From Selaginella moellendorffii (Eukaryota > Streptophyta > Lycopodiopsida > Selaginellales > Selaginellaceae), in assembly GCF_000143415.4 (NCBI RefSeq), contig NW_003314273.1, positions 2,286,544 to 2,350,543 of the forward strand: DNA of 64,000 bases, read 5' to 3'. Each line of letters begins with the position of its first letter. Position 1 is the first letter of the stretch. Below, piece by piece: positions 56,273 through 64,000 of the stretch. The notes below the pieces were generated by a model. That model saw only the letters and a list, made by a program, of their open reading frames with translations, was not told the origin of the DNA and did no database searches. Position numbers and translations under genes: made by a program.

Positions 56273-56336
56273 TGATGCCACGTCATTGCCAGGTAAGCGG
56301 AGAGAGAGTGAATCAGGATGGTGTTTAATGGGAGGC
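56273..56336 (-). repeat. Right TIR of the MULE
   Basis: 64 bp, from TGATGCCACGTC to ATGGGAGGC, with two substitutions against the left TIR. Confidence 0.92.
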
Positions 56337-56345
56337 AAGGAAGAT

Positions 56346-57872
56346 CAAGCTAGTAAATGAACTTGGAAGTGCAAGAGAGCATAGAAACATAGTTTAGATG
56401 TTGATAATTAAAGATATTGCAAGAGTGCGTGGTCTTCCTAGAGGCCAAACCTTTGATCAAATTGAAAAAGAAGGCTAAATTAGAAGTATTGACAATAAAC
56501 AATATAGGCATGATGATGAACTTCTTTATAAATAGAATCCAAAATAGTAACATGAGTAACAACATAATTATTTGTAACACTAGTAGCATACTATTATCAT
56601 AGTTCTTGAGTAAAATATCAACCATTTTAACTAGTCTAACACATTAATAAAATTGAGTGTGGTTTGTTGCAGGGATGTCACTTTGTAGTATATAGTTAGC
56701 CTATATAGTTTAAAGCCAAACTATAAAATTAGACAAATGTGCTCCTAGTGTTATAAGCAGAAGGAAGTAAATGAACTCAATTATTTTATTCATGAGAAAT
56801 AAAACATTGAATTTACTGTTCAAAATTTTGAATAGTATACTTCGATTACAAATTAATTTGAGGATGGTGAAATGTTGAAGGAAAGAAACTAGTAAAAACG
56901 TGAATATAAATTAAGGATTTTGATAATTGACATTATCATGAAAGTGGAAGATCTCCTTGTAGATAAGCTTAGTTGATGTTCTCCATTAATCATTTTCTAA
57001 CATGCAGTTAGAAATGTCTCATTTTAAAAACTATTAAACCACAACTCAAATCCTTAAAAAAGTGAAAGAAAACTGAAGAAATCTATAAAAATAAATTTTA
57101 AAGACCTTGGATCAAAAGAAAGTGGTTGTAAAAGACCAAATATAAGATGTTAAGCCATTTTAATCTGTTAACATATATTGCAAGTACAGATGAAGTTTTT
57201 GATATGATGCCACCAAAACATTAAAAGAATAAAATCTTGAAGAATAGGATCACTCTTCTAGAAAAAGGTGAAAAACGAGAACTAGTAAAGAAAAAATCTA
57301 ACAAATCCCACACAAAAAGCTGCAGTAGAATAAGTCAACCAAGTTATAAAGCTTGAACTTGTTGAAGTTCTTTGCTAAATTAAATAATTTAAGTTATAGA
57401 TATAATAATAAACATATTGTATTTATATTAATTTTCACATCTAAAGAAGATAATTAGTTATCTTCAGCTGTTTTAAAAAAAACTTAATAGAGCTCAGCTT
57501 ATTATTAGCTTTTAGAAATACTTTATTTCCTACCTATAATATCAACCTCACAAGGGGTCATGCAATATGTTACGTCTTCCCGAGAAAGATTTCTTCTTAT
57601 GTTATAAAATAGATAATTAATTTTAGTCATGTTAAAAATGACATGGGTCCCATTCTTCTTTAGTTGGGGACATGTGGATCAATGGTATTATTATAATAAT
57701 ATAGCTCTATATAGCTTTGTGTTAATATATCTTTTCTAAGCTTATTTTCAGATTATTTTTAAGGTAATGATGTTATATTATTTTGGATTAAGGAAACATT
57801 TTGGTAATCTTTTGATGCTGATAAAATAACATCAATTTAGACTTAAATTTGGATAAAAATTTATTAATCATT
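56346..57872. other. AT-rich spacer
   Basis: No recognised gene or terminal repeat. Frames at 56350-56625 (minus) are Ile/Leu/Phe-rich and composition-driven. A promoter for the following lectin-like gene should lie at the right end but no clear TATA could be singled out in such AT-rich sequence. Confidence 0.35.
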
Positions 57873-58748
57873 ATGTCTATAAAGCTTTTGTTATTTATTT
57901 TATTACTAGTAATTCCATTGATTACTACTCAAAATGTACGTAATAGTGCTCTTTATAAGTTTCACTCAAATAGTTATATCCGTTCAATTCTAGGATTTAT
58001 TAAAATCTGTATTGAGGACATTAATAGCAATAGAATCTTGGGAGATACTTGGAGTTATACAGTAGATAATGTTCCTAATACTGTTATAAGATTTCGTACA
58101 TCTGAAGAGTCTAATGCTGAGTTCCAATCTTGTGCTATTGAACCTAATACTTTTGTTGAAGTATCTGCATCACAGCTTATTAATAGGTTTGAGACATTAT
58201 TTGGCATGTTGAAAATGTATGCCCGCCTTGGGGCTTATGGCCGTCTTACAGTAGTTTCAGAAAATTATGAACTTGAATATATTAGTACGGGTCCTGCTAA
58301 TAGAGATCCTAATGAACCATTTCCATCAGTTAATAATATAAAACTTCATCAGGATTTAGATTTTAATAATTGTTGGCCTTATGAGTATAAACTCATTAGT
58401 GGTCCAGCCAAATCTTTTGGTAGCTATCTTCTTGCTGGAAATAGTTTGATATCACAAAATAGGATGTATCGCCTCACCATGCAAGATGATTGCAATTTAG
58501 TGTTATTTCTTATATCACCTAAAACATTTATATGGTCATCAAAAACTAAGAACAAAGATACAAATTGCTATCTTCAAGTTGAATTAAAAGGGAGGTTAGT
58601 AATAATAGGAAGTAAAAGAATTATTTATATTGTAAATATATATTGTGTCAATTGTATTATGATGGCAGGAGCAACACTCTTTATTCGCAACACAGGCCAT
58701 GTTTGCATGTATGACACTGATATTAGGAAAGAACAATGGTGTTTTTAA
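57873..58748 (+). CDS. Secreted protein with a C-terminal GNA/bulb-type lectin domain
   Basis: This intronless 291-residue ORF starts at ATG 57873 with a clear signal peptide (MSIKLLLFILLLVIPLITTQ). A middle region of about 150 residues (TWSYTVDNVPNTVIRF, ASQLINRFETLFGMLKMYAR) is not recognised. From about residue 183 a bulb-type (GNA-like) lectin domain follows: SYLLAGNSLISQNRMYRLTM, then QDDCNLVLF. The latter is one copy of the mannose-binding QxDxNxVxY motif (Q204, D206, N208, V210; the Tyr is Phe212). Later repeats look degenerate (NCYLQVELKGRLVII and TGHVCMYDTD). The coding region is as AT-rich as the surrounding transposon DNA, unlike every other gene here. A secreted mannose-binding or defence-type role is inferred from the domain only; carbohydrate binding is not shown. 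Confidence 0.65.
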   Translation: MSIKLLLFILLLVIPLITTQNVRNSALYKFHSNSYIRSILGFIKICIEDINSNRILGDTWSYTVDNVPNTVIRFRTSEESNAEFQSCAIEPNTFVEVSASQLINRFETLFGMLKMYARLGAYGRLTVVSENYELEYISTGPANRDPNEPFPSVNNIKLHQDLDFNNCWPYEYKLISGPAKSFGSYLLAGNSLISQNRMYRLTMQDDCNLVLFLISPKTFIWSSKTKNKDTNCYLQVELKGRLVIIGSKRIIYIVNIYCVNCIMMAGATLFIRNTGHVCMYDTDIRKEQWCF

Positions 58749-60002
58749 TAGATTTTCTTTTTATCTATGAGTGATTTTTAGCTATGCTTTCCAATGACGC
58801 TACCTACATCTTGCTTGGCTGTTACATTTCCTGTTGCAACACTGTCCTAACAATGTTGTGTTTAAAAAGTCCGTCAAGTTTATGTAATACAAATGATAAT
58901 TTGTTTTTTTCTGCTTGCGATATCATTTTCTCATTTTAATGTTATATATAAGAAATTTAATATTTATACTAACTAGAAACTAACTAGAAACTAGAAACTA
59001 GAAACTATTTATGACATGCCTGAGTTTCTCCAAGTATGAGTACAACTTGTTATGATTTCTTCTTTTTAATTGTAATTCCTTCATATCAATGATCAATTAA
59101 TTGGTTGCATGGACTTGGGTATTTACTCAAAATTTAGTAAATCATCATGTGGAACTAAAATTTATATGGTGGTTAATGAAATTTTACTCTATAAGTTTCT
59201 TACCAAAAATAATGAAAAAAAATCTACAAGAAAACTAAAGGTTCTACAATCAATTTTGCAACTAATTATCAGCTTAAAGCAGAAACATAGATTCCATTAT
59301 AACAAAAATGACAGAAGTAGCAAGGCAACCAAACATACAGAAAAAAATAGAAATAAGCATTGGTAGAAAAATAGAGCATATGTATTGCCAAGAATTTGTA
59401 ATAAAATGAAAGTAATATATTTAAATTTTAATGCACAAATATAACACTTTGAGATAAGTTCTTTCTAAATGACAAAAAAACCGGACTGCTAGATATACTT
59501 GGATGAAAGAATTTATTGCTTTCATCCGTGACTCTTTGCAGCCCTTATTATTTCTTTCTTCTGTAGTTTTATTATTCACACTGACCCAAGATTTGATGTT
59601 GACTCACACATTCTTCATTGTGATTGCATTCAAGCAGAGTTATTTGAAAATAATCAGTCAAATATAATAATGAGTTAAACAACACATTTGCTTGCTGTGT
59701 TGTAAACCTAACCCTAAACTTGCAAAGTGTCTGCTCAAAAAATATTCATTATCACTGCCCTAAATTAGCTGGTTATACTAAGGTCTTATTGAACTAGCTA
59801 CTGGAGGCTATATACATATCATATTCTAGAAATTACTAGAGTAATTTTTTGTCTCATCCAAATGATCAAGGTCAATGTGGCTACCAGTCCTGGCCCGAGC
59901 CTGGGGTGGCCTCCCCTTCCCAAGAACCATGGCTCCCAAGGCTGCCCCAGGCCCAGGATCAGACTGCTGCAGGGGCCTAGGCCCTTTGTTCTTAAATCTA
60001 TA
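58749..60002. other. AT-rich spacer with a short GC-rich patch
   Basis: Mostly AT-rich without genes; a short tandem of ACTAGAAACTAGAAACTAG is at about 58970-59005. A GC-rich patch (about 59876-59990, CCCGAGCCTGGGGTGGCCTC and similar) abuts the terminus of the Helitron at 60003 and is probably unrelated insertion-site sequence or another repeat. The frame at 59109-59366 is Lys-rich and not credible. Confidence 0.35.
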
Positions 60003-62480
60003 CTAGTACTTGCCCAGCAAATGCTGGGTGAATATAAAAATTGATTTTAAACAATTTTATGGTAGTAAATATGACCCAGCTAGTAAGAGTTGCTAGATAG
60101 GATCATAAGGACAATGACAATGGACTTATCTCCAGTCAGCCAAACCCTCTTGGAAAACCATTAAACAGGATAAGACACGTGCAAAAAGAAATGGATAAGA
60201 CCCTAGACATAGGAACTGCTGTTGTGTGAGATCATCTGGGCTAGAGAGATGTTGACTTCTGCCAGGGTATCCAGGGGGAGAGGTCCTTCGTCTCCCAACC
60301 ATTTATATACCCAGCATGGGCACATGCATTTGTGCTGAGTCAGAGAATCCAGGATCAATTTAGTGTGCAAGGAAGTAGATCATTCTTCAATGGTCTAAGC
60401 TATCATGCTTAGCACATACATTGTGCACCATGAACATCCCCATGCTCAAGTGGTGCAAGCTCCTGGGCCTCCATCTCTAGCACTAGGCAGTGCTGGTCCA
60501 TTGCTATCCATTGGGCCATAGGGAAAGTTAAAAAATAGACAAAGTTTATTAGTAGGAGACGAGTTAGTTAGCATAAAAGTTTCTTTGTATACAATATTGA
60601 TGGTGAATATTGATGAATTGAATGGAATTAAGCAGCCTTGTGTATAAGTTGTGTCAACTTGAATTGCAAATTGTTGTGGTGATGTGCATCTTAAAAGTGC
60701 AATATAGAGCTGCCCATAGGTAAAGACTGGCTAGGGTAAGTAAATGCCCACATGATCAAATGTTTGACCTTGGCATTTTGAAATTGTCAAGCAATATCCA
60801 AGAAGAAGAGGAAATTGTTTTCGAGACATATGAAATGGAATATTTGAATTAGAGGGTGTTAAGTTAATGCATGGGATAAAAGTTCTAGTACCTTTAAATT
60901 CACTTGTAATTATTTTACAGTCCAAAATTTTAGGTGAAGTTCTTTTGACCATTAGTTGAGTCCCATTACATAATCCAATTGTTGGAGACATGTTTCTTAG
61001 AAGATGATTATACAACCTTCTTTTAGTATCAATTTGTGTGGTGGTAATTTAGAGGGAGTGATAGAGTTCAAAAATTCAATTGGGAAATCAATTATTGTTT
61101 AACATCAACAAAGTTAATGCTAATGTAAATTTGAGGTGGACCTAGTAATTGAGAGATGATGTTGTTGTTAATTGGAAATGTATCATCATTAAGAGGTGTT
61201 AAAATAGCTCTATTTGCTGCAATTTGAACATTTGAAATGTCTTCAATGCATGGGAATACGAAATTAGTAATAGAGGTAGTTCTAATTAGTTCTGAAGGAA
61301 GAAGGATAGAATCAAGTAATAAAATAGGGTTTTGTGAGTAATTATTTCCATCACTAACTTTCAATAGCCATTCTGCCTAATCTGGGAACTTGAGGCCAAG
61401 CCATATATTTGTTTGCAATTGAAATTTTCTAAATAGATTCTATAGACTATTCATTCTTACAAATATGAAAACAATTTGTGCTCAATGACTATGTAGAACA
61501 ACTAGTAATGTTTGATGGAAGTCACCACTTGTAACAATAACAATGCTACCAAATGGAAAATTGTTCTATTTTAAGTCTTTTAGGTAACAATCAATAACTG
61601 AAAAGGCAAGTGTATGAACCATATTAATTTCATCCCAAATAAGCATTTATATTACTTTCATAAATCTACCAGCATTGCTATTAGGTGTTAAATTAGAAAC
61701 AAATGTATCATTAATTGGAACTAGTAACTTAAAAGTTGTATGGGATATTTTTCTATTGTGTAGTAGTGTGCTTGCAATGCCTATCCATGCCATACAAACC
61801 ACTTTTTTTATTGCAGAACTCAAAATATTTTACTATTGCATTTAATAAATATGTTTTGCTAGTGCCAGTAGGGCCATCAATAAAAATAAAATGGATGGTA
61901 TTAGTCGGGCATTCTACAATGTTAACAATTTCATTAAATATAGTTAATTGTTTAGCATTCAAGTTTTTAATATCATAGTAAATTTCTGTATATGAATGAT
62001 TGTAATTTGGTATTGATTGAATAAAGGTATATAAACTTGGGATAGGTAAGTTGTATAATTGGTTTGTTTTATCATATAGTTTTTATTCTTGCGTTAATGT
62101 CTATTAGAGCAAGTTTATATTGGCATACAATATTTGTTCTACCAAAATCTTCAGAGAGCTAATCCTTAAAAACATCCCAAAGATATAGTGGGTCTTATGG
62201 ATTGCAAAAAATACATATGAAAGTAAAGAGTTGATGCAATTCTGTAGGTAATTGAAAATTGCATGCTTTTGTAAATAGGTATGCCACTCATTATCATCAT
62301 CAAGAAGACCCATAGCAATAGCAATTTGTTGAAGGCTTTGGTAAGTTATATCATTAATTGTTTTAATATTGTCAAAGGATGTGACACTTTTTTTATGAAG
62401 AAGAATAATATATAAGTGGTACAACTTAGTATTTAAAGGAGATACTAAGTATAGTCAAGGAATAACCTTTTTCTTTTTTT
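60003..62480 (-). mobile_element. Second decayed Helitron (minus strand)
   Basis: On the minus strand the helicase remnants run from 62424 to about 60700 and end in the 3' terminus: hairpin CCCAGC-ATTT-GCTGGG (60013-60028) and CAAGTACTAG ending at 60003, followed by T. CTAG plus an A/T insertion site is canonical for Helitrons. The same hairpin ends the element at 37565, so the two are one family in opposite orientation. The 5' part, including Rep, is missing and the sequence passes into repeat X at about 62500-62600. Confidence 0.8.
60731..62424 (-). pseudogene. PIF1-type Helitron helicase, fragmented
   Basis: Segments in order on the minus strand: 62424-62104 (VTSFDNIKTINDITYQSLQQ, a Helitron linker), 61962-61753 (FIFIDGPTGTSKTYLLNAI, Walker A), unlisted broken sequence around 61600-61500 where MINIGGDFHQ-like words are degraded, 61364-61092 (helicase middle), and 61015-60731 (GYCLTISKCQGQTFDHVGIY). 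An out-of-frame FTYGQLYIALLRCTS, the helicase motif VI region, follows at about 60670-60720. Stops and frameshifts make it inactive. Confidence 0.75.
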
Positions 62481-62599
62481 GATATTGCCATACATTTGTG
62501 AAATATTAGGAATTCACTTTAAGTTACTAAAGAACACAAATTTTGATGATGAGAAATCATAGTCATAAACTTAAGAATTTAGAAAAAAATTTCATTTAC

Positions 62600-64000
62600 T
62601 TCTATATTGCAAATGTGATTTCGGGTATTGAAAATTATCTGTTAGTTAGTCCTTACAAACACTCTTTCCTTACAGCCACAATGGCAGAAGGTTGGTATTG
62701 CTAGTTCCCTTTATCAACCCCTCTTGTTCAAGTGTTAGTTTATTAGACTTAGCATTTGTACTTAGCTAGATGGACATAAGGTAGGAACTCCTATGTGTTT
62801 CTAGCTGAGCATACTCGGTTTGGCTCTTAGTTCTCTTTTACTCTATCTTGCACTAGTTTGACAAGAACTCTTGCATATTGAGACTAGTCCCTCAATATCG
62901 TTGGATAGTAACTTACCGTGTTTGCCAAACACCCTCACTATTATGCCTTTTGTGTTAGTCTTATTTTTGTCTCAAATGCTATTTATGGAAAGTGTCTAGA
63001 TTTGCTTATTTGGCACATTTATGGAATGTAGAGATTGTCTTAAACACAATGGTGTTCGTCCCGTGCCCAAATTCACAATCTATAGCATTCCATATTTAAT
63101 AAGTTTCGAACTTGTCTCAGAGATTAACTCCTGATACCAAAGGAGGCTTGGGGTGAAACCCCAAAGCATATGTTCCTAGAGGGGGGGTTTTAAATGTATA
63201 GGTAGGGATAATGGGTAGGTTAGACATGACTGATTAACATGAGGTATAGTCTAGCTCCCATATACGTGTTTGTCCTTGTTTTGCATTTGGCTTGGGTCTA
63301 AGCCCAAGTTCCATTTCATGGTAGCTAGTGGAGTATCCTTGCGTTAGGCCACTGGTATGCTGAAATAATGTTAAACTCCATTTGGCTCTGTTTTGTGTGC
63401 TAGTCCTGGCATTAAAATGCTAGATACTCTAGGACTGTTTTAAGTCAGTTCGTGCTTTTGTCCTTTCACTCTTTGGGCTTGGGAGATGTTCTGTGCTCTA
63501 GTGCCATTGCTCCTTGGCTCCATACTTGGGAGTTTAGCACTGTTCCTTCATTTAGTGGCCCAAGGCTCTGAAACTCGGGTTCCACACCACTGTCCCTTAG
63601 ACATGTGGCATATGGCACATAGTATATGACACATGGCACATGAAAGGTTTAGGTTCTGCTTCCGTGGCTATCCTATGGTAAATCACCATAGGATAAAGGG
63701 TAAAAACCATATGTGCTACATTTGGTATTAGAGGATGAGTCTTGGCAAGTACTATCCAATGAGATTGGGCAGCTAGTCTCATTGCATATGCAGAGATGAA
63801 AATGATGATCTGAATAGGTACACATTTGGGTGCAAAAGCTTCACATTAGTTCCTTAGGTATGGATTTTGGTTACCTTTTTGTACCGTAATAATGTGAGCT
63901 TGCTCTTGGGCTCATAAAGGATTGAGTTGTTCCATTTCACACGAGTTTATGCTTGGGCTTGTGAGAGAGGCACATTAGCAACTCAAGGTTACACTTTGAG
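62600..64000 (+). repeat. Dispersed repeat X, copy 2 (LTR-like)
   Basis: Aligns in order with 19640-20991 and 21841-21960. A perfect hairpin TATCCTATGGT-AAATC-ACCATAGGATA (63669-63695) lies 25 bp before CTACA (63716-63720), followed by TTTGGTATTAGAGGATGAG (63721-63739), a likely LTR end and tRNA-Met primer-binding site. The copy is uninterrupted at the site where copy 1 has the Cassandra insertion, and it runs off the window end. Confidence 0.6.

Larger units (their letters stand above)
53491..56336 (+). mobile_element. Mutator-like (MULE) transposon with 64-bp TIRs and 9-bp target duplication
   Basis: Terminal inverted repeats 53491-53554 and 56273-56336 begin GCCTCCC and match at 62 of 64 positions. 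Outside them the direct repeat AAGGAAGAT stands on both sides (53482-53490 and 56337-56345), the exact 9-bp duplication expected of Mutator elements. Inside is a spliced, damaged gene with a zinc-finger and a SWIM domain, and a very GC-rich subterminal block before the right TIR. Element length 2846 bp. The young target duplication and TIRs contrast with the broken gene, suggesting it was moved in trans. Confidence 0.92.

Noticed and set aside
59109-59366. Lys-rich 85-codon frame
   Set aside because: AT-composition artefact without start context, domain or homology cue.
1-64000. CRISPR arrays, bacterial operons or rRNA operons
   Set aside because: No direct repeats with regular spacers, no Shine-Dalgarno-linked gene runs; spliced plant genes throughout.

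Overview
The window looks like nuclear DNA of a vascular plant, most likely a lycophyte of the Selaginella type. This is inferred from very short introns (about 45-110 bp), plant-only gene families (GAUT pectin glycosyltransferase, SPCH/MUTE/FAMA-type bHLH, ubiquitin-like PI4K gamma, MRS2/MGT magnesium channel, AHG2-type PARN) and plant transposons. No chromosome-level or database evidence was available, so the species is an inference.

Layout. (1) 1-5.9 kb is a gene island: a PP2A B56/B' regulatory subunit gene (+) converges on a nine-exon GAUT1-like gene (-). (2) 6.2-11.3 kb is a strongly decayed Ty3/gypsy element (-) that carries a nested 5S-rRNA-containing Cassandra-like TRIM. (3) 11.3-19.3 kb is AT-rich DNA with a MITE-like foldback, gene fragments, a proline-rich single-pass membrane protein gene broken by two in-frame TGA codons, a small hypothetical ORF and a decayed retroelement-like ORF. 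(4) 19.6-22 kb is a long dispersed repeat interrupted by a palindromic pair of Cassandra-like elements. (5) 22-26.3 kb is a second Ty3/gypsy family (-) with extra coding sequence downstream of integrase. (6) 27.7-33.3 kb is a full-length but stop-riddled Ty3/gypsy element (-), the same family as region 2, carrying a nested TRIM with a perfect 5-bp target duplication. (7) About 34.9-37.6 kb is a decayed Rep/helicase Helitron whose 3' hairpin ends 71 bp from the stop codon of the next gene. (8) 37.6-52.3 kb is the main gene island: an unrecognised proline-rich protein (-), an SMF-type bHLH (-), PARN/AHG2 (-), intronless PI4K gamma (+) and MRS2/MGT (+). (9) 53.2-56.3 kb holds a long hairpin and a MULE transposon with 64-bp terminal inverted repeats and a perfect 9-bp target duplication; its catalytic core is apparently deleted. 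(10) 57.9-58.7 kb is an isolated, AT-rich, intronless secreted GNA-lectin-like gene. (11) 60-62.5 kb is a second Helitron (-) with the same 3' terminus as the first. (12) 62.6-64 kb is a second copy of the region-4 dispersed repeat.

The genes are ordinary housekeeping or developmental genes and form no operon-like unit. The interest lies in the nested transposon history and its target duplications, the palindromic 5S-bearing TRIM, the Ty3 element with extra 3' coding sequence, and Helitron termini placed beside genes. Exon boundaries come from reading GT/AG sites and keeping family-consistent peptides in phase. They are strong for PP2A B', GAUT, bHLH, PARN and MRS2, and weaker for the proline-rich membrane protein and the MULE gene.
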